Position numbers and translations under genes: made by a program. From NCBI RefSeq assembly GCF_030253575.1, contig NC_080563.1:34395001-34459000 (forward strand): a stretch of 64,000 nucleotides of DNA. Direction: 5' to 3'. The DNA comes from Rhododendron vialii. Its lineage: Eukaryota; Streptophyta; Magnoliopsida; Ericales; Ericaceae. Below are positions 24,041-33,600 of this stretch, in pieces (within the stretch, counting starts at the first letter, position 1; the number at the start of each line of letters is the position of its first letter). The notes under the pieces are model-generated. The model was given only the letters and a program-made list of their open reading frames with translations, ran no database searches and was not told the origin of the DNA.

Positions 24041-24470
24041 GAGTCCGGATCTTCTAAGGGATCCCGCACGGTCTTACCGTGCGGGACTCCCCTTTCCCGA
24101 TCGAATTGCGACGATCCAAGCCGTTTAAAGTGATCAAAACGTGATTTTAAGGGTACTCGCGAGAAATCAACAAAAAAAATGATCGGGAAGGGCTTGATCC
24201 GAACAGTTTTTTATTGAATGGTTCAGTAAAAAACTGCTCGGATCAAGCCCTTCCTGATCATTTTTTTATCTGATTTCTTGCAAGTACTCTTAAAATCATG
24301 TTCTACACAATTTGAGCGGTTCGGATCATCATAATTCGATCAAGAAAGAAGAGTCTCGCACGGTAGCGTGCGGAATCCCTCAATTTGAGCGGTTCGGATC
24401 ATCGTAATTCGATCAAGAAAGGGGAGTCTCGCACGGTACCGTGCGGAATCCCTCATTGGATCCGAGTGTG
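24041..24470. mobile_element. foldback MITE, family B copy 4, duplicated right end
   Basis: Same core and terminal palindromes as copy 3, preceded by (TA)n at 24013-24040. The right terminal segment (TTTGAGCGGTTCGGATCATC .. CGCACGGTA.CGTGCGGAATCC) is present twice, at about 24309-24380 and 24382-24455, so the right end has a tandem duplication of about 73 bp. Confidence 0.85.
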
Positions 24471-24714
24471 TGTGTCTATATATATATGTATAAAGAGATG
24501 TCTCTGAGTAGAAGACAAGCTCCTCGGGCTAATTTCTTGTTGTTTTGAAAAAGGCAAGGTGTTTGGATAATGTTTGACTTCTTTTGGCATTTGGTAAATG
24601 CCTTAAGGCTGGGTTCCAGAACTCAAATAAGTTTTTATTTTTTGTTCAATAACAAGGGTTGTTCCACAAAAATGAAAAGAAGGTACTACCCTTTTCAGAA
24701 TTTATATAGGTACC

Positions 24715-25025
24715 AATGGGCACCGGAGAGGGAAATTGTACCGAAGGCCACGCCGGGCCATCTCCGACCACCGGAAGGCCGATTTGAGCCGTCCAAAAAT
24801 TCTAAAAAAAAAAATTGAGGGGGCATAAGTGAGAATCAACGGCATCCGAGGTGTGTAAGGTGCTTGATCCGAGCACCCCTTTTTCGTATAGCCGTTGATT
24901 CTCGCGTAGGCTCCCTCGATTTTTTTTTTTTTTTATAGAATTTTTGGACAGCTCGGATCGGCCTTCCGATGGTCGGAGACGGCCTAGCGCGGCCGTAGGT
25001 ACGATTTCCCTCTCCGGCGCCCATT
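24715..25025. mobile_element. foldback MITE, ~130-bp arms
   Basis: Ends AATGGGCACCGGAGAGGGAA and, inverted, TTCCCTCTCCGGCGCCCATT. Arms continue with CGGAAGGCCGAT, CCAAAAATTCTA, a poly-A/poly-T stretch and TGAGAATCAACGGC / GCCGTTGATTCTC. The loop is near 24870. Confidence 0.9.
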
Positions 25026-25029
25026 ACTC

Positions 25030-25312
25030 ATAGCACAACTCCTTATTTTTAAAGAAGACAATTTCAAGCTAAAAAATCATGTGCTTACGCAATTAATTTT
25101 CTTATCAATATGAATCTTGTTTGATAGATCTCATTGAGATCTTTAATATGATGCAAAAAAAATTAAATTTTTTTTATTTACATTATTTTTGAGTTTGAAA
25201 ATATGAAATAAACTTTTTATTTGGGTTTTGTAAAATGACCCTTTTTTTTTTAAGAAGTTCTAAAATAAGTACTTATTTTTTAAGAAAGTTTTCGGAACGG
25301 GACCTAAATTTC
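25030..25312. mobile_element. AT-rich MITE, family C copy 1 (left end decayed)
   Basis: Shares the body ATTATTTTTGAGTTTGAAAAT, GATAGATCTCATTGAGATC and TACTTATTTTTTAAGAA, and the right end TTTTCGGAACGGGACCTAA, with copies at 26077 and 59814. Confidence 0.65.
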
Positions 25313-26076
25313 ACGGGTATGACATGCAGACAAGCTATTTGCATGTAGTTCAAACATTTTCTCTTTTTAATATGCTCAAAGAAGACAAAAAAGTCAACGA
25401 AAGAGTTTGTCCAAAAGATCTTACCTTAGATAGTTAGGGCAGTCCATGGTCCGAATTGAATCGGATTTCTATGAATCCAATCATAATCTGTATCTCACGG
25501 TTTTTAGAAAAATGCTATCCAATCCTAATCCAAAAAGTCTCACGGTTCGATCCTATTTTTATCACGGATTTCTTTCCATAAAAATAAAATGATGCTACTG
25601 CCAACTAAAAATGCAAAGTGCAAACACTTACTAGGTATGACATTCCATAACATTATACTTATTATCCGTTAAGTTTTATATATAGTCACATTAATGTAAA
25701 ATTGTTAAAAAAATTCATAACAATTCATAATTATCTATATAATATGACAGGAAAGTTTTCAAAATCCCTAAATTTTCTCCTATATTTTGGACCCTAGGAT
25801 CGATACATATTTTTCTATGGCTGAGATCTACGAGTGGGAGGGTTAGAATATATATTTGGAAAGGAAACCTACAACTGTGATTTACGGGTGCTATTCCTTC
25901 GAATCATTCCTTATATAGATACCTTTTAGGAGTATCATTTATCATATCTTATTACATGATACTTTTCGGTGAAATTATACCTTATATGGCTTCTATTAAT
26001 TCCTTTTATAAAAGTCTCCCATTTAATGCCAAATTCAATCGCCGAAATTATACCTTCTATTCATTTTATCATAATA

Positions 26077-26318
26077 AGGGCCCGTCCTGGAACGTAAAAT
26101 AAGCACTTATTTTTTAAGAAAGTAATTTCAAGCTCAAAAATAATATGTTTACGCAAATAATTTTTCTACTAATATGGATCTTGCCTAATAGATCTCATCA
26201 AGATCTTTAATACGGTGCAAAAAAATTAAAAAATTATTTTTTATTTACATTATTTTTGAGTTTGAAAATGTGAAAAAAATTGCTTATTTTTTAAGAAGGT
26301 TTCTGGAACGGGGCCTAA
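26077..26318. mobile_element. AT-rich MITE, family C copy 2
   Basis: Ends AAGGGCCCGTCCTGGAAC and, inverted, TTAGGCCCCGTTCCAGAAAC. The arms carry AAATAAGCACTTATTTTTTA and its partner TGCTTATTTTTTAAGAAGG. The body matches copies at 25030 and 59814. Confidence 0.8.
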
Positions 26319-26529
26319 TTCCTTCTATTCATTTAGGTATCATAATTCCTTCTATTGATTCCTTTTACCATTCATCTTCTTAACTCTCTACCTCTCCCAC
26401 CACAACACCGAAATCACCAATAACTGCTTTGGAACTACGTCAAATTGAGGTGAGTTTGTTTTTCCTATGTACGTACAAGCTTTGGTTTGAAGTGCAGTGT
26501 TGACTGTTTTTCCTGTATACAAACTTTAT

Positions 26530-26790
26530 TTTTTTTGTACACAGAGAGTTTTGGAGATTTTCTTTTGCAATGAGTCTTTGAAACAAGATCCTAGGAAGGC
26601 TGCCCGAGGCCACGAATTAATCTCAGTCCACACTTGGGAGGTAAACACATAATCAAAGAATAGGTGATTATTAGTTTCCAAACCATAAAACACAGCTTTT
26701 ATCATTGAGATAACACCCCATGCCAATTAGCCAACCAATCCTTAGTTGAGAGCCTTCTTAACATAGCAACCCACAAAATGGAGGCCATTG
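26530..26790 (-). mobile_element. LINE fragment, reverse-transcriptase zinc-binding (zf-RVT) region
   Basis: On the minus strand, 26790-26700 reads ILWVAMLRRLSTKDWLANW and 26680-26610 reads GLETNNHLFFDYVF.SQVW, the two halves of the zf-RVT motif of plant L1-type LINEs (usual form RLSTKDRL... ET.NHLFF.C.F...VW). They lie in different frames with stops between, so it is a dead remnant. It ends where the RPA1-like frame begins and may have replaced that gene's original 5' end. Confidence 0.65.
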
Positions 26791-27325
26791 TATGGCCCAA
26801 AGAAGTAGCCTACTTTAGAGAACATCTTTACGAGGGTAGGGTTTACTTTTTAAAATCTGTGGAGATAATGGAAGTTGATGAAAAGTTTAAATTAGTCCCA
26901 TACTGCTACAAGATGTCTTTCACCGATGACACAAGAGTAGAACATTACGTGTTCAAATGTGATAAAATCCCTCTTCATTGGGATTTCAGTATAAGATTAC
27001 GAGACATCCACCATTTCACCAACAAGTATGAGCAATTGTTAGGTACGTTCCTAGATGTCGTCCACTAATTTTTTAGTTCACTATATTACATATATTTGTT
27101 TTATATCTCTTTTTATATATTATGCAGATGTGGTTGGATTGGTTGTTAACGTCACAGAATGTCGAATTGTTGGAAATCGAAATTCTATGGTTAGAGATGT
27201 AGTGTTACTTGACCGAAGGTATGGTGACTTATTTTTCCATGACATATATTCATACGATTTGAAGTTAATCTTTGTTTTCTATTTCATAAACAGTATGACG
27301 TTTGTTCGGCTTTCTTTATGGAATG
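26778..27325 (+). pseudogene. RPA1-like gene, 5' part (exons 1, 2 and start of 3)
   Basis: Exon 1 26778-27042 (GT at 27043) has the DUF223/RPA70-type OB fold: HLYEGRVYFLKSVEI, then YKMSFTDDTRVEH and KCDKIPLHWDF. Exon 2 27128-27218 continues with DVVGLVVNVTEC and VRDVVLLDR. Exon 3 starts at 27294 with MTFVRLSLWN. The phases join. RPA1 binds single-stranded DNA in replication and repair; plant Helitrons often carry relatives. Exon 3 stops at 27325, where the old Tat element inserted (duplication GAATG 27321-27325). The ATG at 26778 may not be the original start because a LINE fragment abuts it. Confidence 0.82.
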
Positions 27326-28008
27326 TGTAGCAGGCCGAGCAAAATGGCGCATGCCATTTCTGAACGTGATCCGGTATCCCGATCAACTCTGAGTCATTTT
27401 ACCCTCGACGATCAGAACGCCGAAGGCGTCCAGAGCCGAGGGTCCTGATTAATTATGACTCGCTTAATCGCCTCGGCCTCCAGCACCCACGCAAGTGGGA
27501 AACGCCTTCAGTTGGACATCCTCCGATGGTAGCACAACACGCTCGGTGCCGAACGAGCGTAGCCATCATTCCAGCTCACCTGCGTGGGAACAGCAACCAT
27601 GGCAATGATGATGGTTGTGACGTCATCCAAACGGTTATAAGGATAACGATGGGGGCACGTGAAGATGTCAGCTCATCCTATAAACGATTACAAAACCCTA
27701 AACGTGACGTAAGAGTGACGTCAGCCGACGCGTGTCGAGCGTTGGTGCAATCTTGGAGATCAAGCTAAGAGGTTCCCTATAAATATCTCATTATGCCTTC
27801 TTGGAAGAGGTACGCACAGAAAAAACCCTAGCTCCTAATTCCCAATTTCTCTCTGCAAATGAACTGACTCTTGCACCGGAGGGCCATCTTGGAGAACCTC
27901 CGGTGTGGTCTTTAGTCGTGCTTCATTTTGCAGGGTGAAGAAAGAGACTAGGAGCGGATCTCAAACCCATAGTCAGAAAGTGTGAACCATTCGGAATGAA
28001 ACGCCACA
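27326..28008 (+). repeat. 5' LTR of the old Tat element (683 bp)
   Basis: Begins TGTAGCAGGCCGAGC and ends CGCCACA, followed by a primer binding site. A TATA box TATAAATAT is at 27778-27786. Upstream, TGACGTAAGAGTGACGTCA at 27705-27723 is an as-1/ocs-like double TGACG site. Matches the 3' LTR at 49016-49688 with scattered substitutions and small length differences. Confidence 0.95.
27705..27723 (+). promoter_or_regulatory. as-1/ocs-like double TGACG element in the old Tat LTR
   Basis: TGACGTAAGAGTGACGTCA has two TGACG half-sites spaced as in the as-1 element bound by plant TGA bZIP factors. It lies about 55 bp upstream of the TATA box. The same 19 bases recur in the 3' LTR at 49385-49403. A response to salicylate or stress is inferred. 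Confidence 0.65.
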
Positions 28009-28011
28009 ATT

Positions 28012-28029
28012 TGGTGAACCCGACGTGAA
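28012..28029 (+). other. primer binding site of the old Tat element
   Basis: TGGTGAACCCGACGTGAA starts three bases after the LTR end and has the TGG expected opposite a tRNA CCA end. I do not assign the tRNA. Confidence 0.7.
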
Positions 28030-28170
28030 ACGGCTGTTTCTCAGATCCATGGTGGCTCCTCCGTGTCCTCCAAATCTTTTGTCCTAAAAATTTCTCTCTC
28101 CACCGGATTTCCACCAATCTCCCCCTATTAAAAATGGGCAGAGCACCCCCACCTCCTCTTTTTCAACCCC

Positions 28171-29752
28171 TTGGTTCCTCTTTGCACATCACCTCTGAAA
28201 CTGGTATCAATGCCGCCTCCCCATTTTCACTCTCCTGGATTTACTCCTCCAGGCTTAAGCACCTCCATCCAGCGTCCAGTAGGTTTAAGTGAAAACGCTC
28301 TAGCATACATACAAATGCTAGAACAGCAGCAAGAACAGACCAACGCTGACGTCGCCATTCTCAAAATGGAGATCACAAAAATTAAGGCCAACGAATGTCC
28401 GGCGGCCTCCCACTCCGGATCTAAGGGACGGCGCCGGCGAGGAAATCTACCACCTCTTCCTCCTCTGGTTGGTAATGAACGACCACATAGAGTCTCAGTC
28501 CATGATCGCCTGGACCCACCATTGATAGAGCACCGAGCCGGGGAGAGCGCTCGCTTTAGGCAGCAACTCTCCCCAATTCATCAACGTCTCAGCAATGGCG
28601 CGGGACTAAGAGGAAGAATAGGGCGATGAGAAGGGAGCCCGCATACTGTTTTCTTGAGTTCATCGGCTGGAGACAAATACTCTCAGGGCTCCCAGAGTTA
28701 CGATACCATGGAATTTTAAGACAACGATCAGGCTCTCATCCCATATGAATCTGAACGGCGAAGAAGCTGAACGCCGCGAAGGAACGGGAAAGGTTCCCAG
28801 AGCCATTGCGTAGAACATGATGAAGTCCCTTGGGAAAAGACCTACGACGGACGAGCAACAAATTCAGTAAGCGCTCGGAAGCTTCCTCGTGAAAAAAGCG
28901 TAAGTGTGGTCGTTCGGCATGACGATCGTCCTAGCCATCGAAGGGTCTATCATATTGAAAATCTTTCAGAAGAGGATCACAGAAGGGTCCCCGTAGAGAA
29001 GAGAGAGAAAGGGGGGATCTCAACGTCGGCATGATGTGATGACAGAAAAGGAGAAGGAACAGGAATACCGAGCATCGAAGAAATCTCGGAATACTCAAGA
29101 AGGTCTCTCTCCTCGGCCAACTCACGAGTATCAATTGAAAAAGCTGACAGAGTCTCCCTTCTCGGCTAAGATCCAAGCCACCTTGCTGAAGCCAGGGCTC
29201 CATCTCCCGAAGTTTCAGAAGTTCGACCCCAGCACAACCGAAGCATACACCCATCTCATCAGTTACAGAAGCACCATCTCATGCGTTACCGATGACGACG
29301 CCATCATGTGCAAAGCATTTCCCTCGAGTCTTGGGCGCCTCGGCCTGTTATGGTTTAACCAATTAGAAGCAGGATCGATCCATAGTTTCAAAGAGCTTGA
29401 AAGGGCTTTTAATTATCGGTTCATCACAAGCAACAAGCAAGCCAAGAAAGAAGATGCCCTAGCACAGATGAGGAAGAGGCCTGGCGAAACGCTTCGAAAA
29501 TATGCCGAGCGCTACTGGCAATTGTTTAACGAGATACCCGGTGTTGATCAGTACTGGGTAGCAAGGAACTTCAAAAATGGATTGGAAATAGGAAGCAAGA
29601 TTCTGGATGAGCTGGCAATCCGGGCACCTCATGGAATGAATGAGCTAATGAGGACGGTTGAATAGTTCTGTTCCTAAAAAGAGTTCCTCGCCAAATGAGA
29701 ACTTCAAGGAGGACAAAACTCAACCGCACCCTAAAGCCTTCAAATCCCCACG
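28171..29752 (+). pseudogene. gag of the old Tat element, 5' portion
   Basis: The N-terminal Pro-rich part is open at 28171-28629 (ALAYIQMLEQQQEQT, a short coiled coil). The gag core follows at about 29036-29665, with LPKFQKFDPSTTEAYTHLI, DDAIMCKAFPSSLG and ETLRKYAERYWQLFNEI, the retrotransposon gag signature shared with the young element. Between them (28630-29035) the frame is broken, and a TAG ends it at 29663-29665. The gene is then cut at 29752 by the younger insertion and resumes at 40615 (the bases 40610-40614 are the duplicated target). Confidence 0.88.
29748..29752. repeat. target duplication CCACG of the young Tat element (left)
   Basis: CCACG at 29748-29752 recurs at 40610-40614 directly after the 3' LTR. 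Confidence 0.95.
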
Positions 29753-30620
29753 TGTAGGGAGGTATTCCCGAACAGGTGCAAAATGAGCCCGAGCACGGTC
29801 AACAAAGGGTCAACGCATTGTGGACCACTGATATGAGAAGTCAATGGTCCAGAGAGGTTGTACGATTCTCGGTACAATAACATGAGACGTTATTGGACCA
29901 GATACAAGGAAAGTGACATGTGATGCCACTGTTCAGATACATTGTTCGGCAAGAGAAAAGCCGAACAGAAGGAGAGCTCCTTAGAAAGGATATGGTCCAA
30001 ATTGTTTCCTTAGGACCAGTTACATGTGAAGTAACTGGTCCAGACCATTTGTTCGGCTATGAGACGGCCGAACAAGGAAAGAGGTCCTGTCAGATAATGA
30101 AATAGAGGGAACATTCCGGAAGAGTCCAGAAACAGTGGTATTCCGTTAAGGAATAAGATCCCGAGAATATAGGGTCTGAGAAAGATACCCAATGAGAATG
30201 GGATGTTCGGTCAGTAATGGAAAAGAATCCTGAAAGGACTCTTTTCCATAAATTGATAAAGGAAACGAGAATCCTTGATATCCTGGGTTTCCTATACGAG
30301 TTGGGAATCCTATGGCAATAGGGATGCTTGGGCACCAAGCATCCGAATGTCTATATAAACAGAGCAAGCCTAGAGGTAAAAGGTACGCAATACACTGCAA
30401 TCTTATTGCTTTCCTACTGATAATTAGGGTTTGATCATTAGTACGAAATACTAACAAAGGCATCGGAGGGCCTTTGCCACGAGAGGCAAAGGTGCGCTCA
30501 CTCCTTGTCTGTTTTGCAGGATAAGGGTTTCTCTGACGAATTAGGGTTACGTTCAAGAGGCACGTGGAGCCGCTGCATTCCAGTGCTGTTCAAAGCACTA
30601 CTTGAATTTATCCACCTACA
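29753..30620 (+). repeat. 5' LTR of the young Tat element (868 bp)
   Basis: Begins TGTAGGGAGG and ends CACCTACA. TATA box TATATAAA at 30352-30359. The 3' LTR at 39742-40609 has exactly the same length. I noticed only two substitutions: near 29818 (ATTG versus ACTG) and near 30597 (ACTA versus ATTA). Confidence 0.97.
30352..30359 (+). promoter_or_regulatory. TATA box of the young Tat 5' LTR
   Basis: TATATAAA preceded by C and followed by CAGAGC. The identical box in the 3' LTR is at 40341-40348. Confidence 0.75.
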
Positions 30621-30622
30621 AT

Positions 30623-30640
30623 TGGCGCCGTCTGTGGGAA
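30623..30640 (+). other. primer binding site of the young Tat element
   Basis: TGGCGCCGTCTGTGGGAA starts two bases after the LTR. This TGGCGCCG type is common in plant gypsy elements. Confidence 0.85.
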
Positions 30641-30668
30641 ACGAAAGAGTTCCCTTTGAAATACGACC

Positions 30669-33600
30669 ATGGTGGAAGTAGAGCCAGTAACGCCACACGA
30701 CCCGAAGGATGTGCTAATTGGAGGAGGGGATAAGTCTCCACCCGGGGCTCCGAGAAAGCCCGAAGGAGGACACAGAAGGACCACGAGTAAGGGCCACCCC
30801 CTTACTATCCATGGCAACTCCAGAAATAGAGATGGAGAGACGGCATCGAAGTCCACGAGAAGGACTAAATCCCATCGAGGGGATGAATCGATTGCACACT
30901 CCAGGAGTATATGCCGTAGCGAAGACGTTCTTGATAAGAAGAGACAAGAAATCGAGGAGTATGCTCGTTTGATCAAAAAACGAGAACATGAGATCAGAGA
31001 ATTAGAGAAAATCAGAGAACATCCGGAGGACTCTGGACTATCTCGAAGAAATTCTAGAGGTAGTGAATATGCTCTGGTGCAGTATCAAAAGGCTCCTTCG
31101 CGAGGAAGGAGGAGCAGAAGCAGAAGTCTGACCCCGAGGCGACGTAAAACTTCTCCACGAAAAGGGAGGAGCAGGATCCGAACACCCGAGCGAAGGAGGG
31201 TATCTCCAAGAAAGAGGAGAAGCAGAGGTCGGAGTTCTACCCCCGAAGAAGAAGGGAGTAGAAAACATCATAGGGACAGGTACGAGAGGCCTGATTCCGA
31301 TTGGGAACGAACTAGATCCAAGAAAGGACCAGAGGATGAAGCCATGACTGCACGGGAAGCAGCACGGAAAGCACTGCAGAATATAGCATCTTCCCCTTTT
31401 GCAAGAAAGTTACAGGAGGCTAGATTGCCGACCAGGGTAAAGCACGGGACATTCATCCTCTACGAGACAGATGCTGATCCCGTGGCCCATATACAGCATT
31501 ACCAGCAAGCGATGTTTATGCATGAAGGGGATGATGCAATCATGTGCAAGATGTTCCCGTCGAGTTTGGGGAAGGTTGCTCTGTCCTGGTTCCACAAACT
31601 GGGCTCGCGCTCCATCCGAACATGGGTGCAATTGGCCGAGGAATTCACTGCATGGTTCTTGACGAGCAGGAAAGCTCCCAAAACCTTTGAGAGTCTTTCT
31701 TTTATGAAACAAGGAGAGGACGAGCCGATCAGGACTTATGCAAAGAAGTACTGGGAAACCTTCAACGAAATTGAAGGATGTAGTGAAGAGTACGCAATAG
31801 CCACGTTCAAAACGGGTTTACCTGTTCGGGGGGAACTGCGTAAGTCTCTAAACATGAGTCCCGTGCAGACATTGGCAAAATTAATGGAGAGGATTGAGCA
31901 GCACGCCAGGAACGAGGATGACATCCTACGAGAGGATGGAAAGTTGGCCGCCGAGCAAGTAAAGGGGCCTATAAAGAAAGTTGACAAGCCAGAGCCCAAA
32001 ACTTATCGTGAAAGGAAAGATTATGGGCAGGCGAAGAAAGAGCAATACAAGGATAAACAAGCCCCGGATCCCAAGTCATTCTTTTCAATAAACACGGTTT
32101 GGAAAGAGCCCATTTACAGGATTCTTTATCGAATAAAGAATCAACCATACTTCAAATGGACCCCAACTCTTGGTGGGAATAAAGATGCAAAACGTGCTAC
32201 GAATCAGCACTGCAGTTACCATAAGGATTGGGGTCACATGACAGAGGACTGTGAGATGTTTAAACGACATCTTGATGATTTGGTCTCACGAGGTTACCTT
32301 AAAGAATTTATCCAAGAAGATTCCAAGGATAAAGACAAGGCAATGGAATTGGATTACGAACAGATTCCAAAAGGGGTAATCCATATGATACATGAATTAG
32401 CCGAACCTTATACGAGAAATGAGGTGAGATTGCTTCAGAGGCAAGTAAAACATGACCAACATGTAATGCAGTTGGGGAAGAAAAGAGGGCGCGACGAAAG
32501 GGCAAGTAACGAGGGCATAGTTTTTACAGATAAAGATCTGGGAGGAGTCCAGGTACCTCACAATGATGCTTTGGTCATAACCCTACGAGTTGGGGAATAT
32601 GATATGGAAAGAATCCTGGTGGATTCAGGAAGTTGCACCGAAGTGCTGTACTATGATGCATTTAAGAAACTGGGGCTCACACAAGAAGATTTGGTACAAT
32701 CAGTAACTCCATTGGTCGGATTTGGAGCAGGAGCAGTTTGGCCGTTAGGCAAGGTAACTCTGCCTGTTCGGGCTGGGACAGTGGTGCTACGAACCGACTT
32801 CTTAGTGGTGGATGTACCGTCTTCCTATAACGTGATTATAGGAAGGACATGGTGGCACAAGATGAGGGCGGTCTCTTCAACTTTTCATCAGATGGTAAAG
32901 TTCCCAGGGTCTAATGGGATTGAGCACATCAAAGGTAACCAAAAGATAGCTCAACAATGTTTGGTATCCATCATTAAAAGAGTCCATAATGCCCACCATA
33001 TTAATACTGTGGAAACTCCGGATCTGCCGACCATTGAGGATATCGGAAAAGACCCAACCGAGAGGGTGGTTGAGGATTTGAAGAAAACACAGATCAATGA
33101 GACTGATCCAAATAGGTATTTTCTAATTGGGGAATCACTGCCAGAAGAGGAAGAGAATGAACTGATTAGTTTTTTGAAAACTTATGTCGATGTATTTGCT
33201 TGGACACCAGAGGAGATGCCTGGGGTGAATGCAGATGTTATCTGCCATCATTTGAATATAGATCCACAGCATAAACCGGTCATTCAAAAGAAACGAAGGG
33301 CAGCCGTACAGCACGTTGACGCTGTAATTGAAGAAGTGGATCACTTGTTAGAAGCCAAGGCAATAAGGGAAGTTTATTATCCAGAGTGGCTATCAAATAC
33401 TGTTGTCGTCAAGAAAAAGAACGAAAAATGGCGTGTATGTGTTGACTTCACAGATTTAAACAAGGCGTGTCCTAAAGACAGTTTTCCTCTTCCAAGGATT
33501 GACCAGTTGGTTGATGCAACAGCAGGATATGGACGGATGAGTTTTCTCGATGCATATCGAGGATACCATCAAATTGCAATGTTTGGGCCAGATCAGGAGA

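Noticed and set aside
30146-30556. 136-codon minus-strand frame, repeated identically at 40135-40545
   Set aside because: Identity between the copies only reflects the two LTRs; no known protein motif, and it overlaps the LTR promoter.
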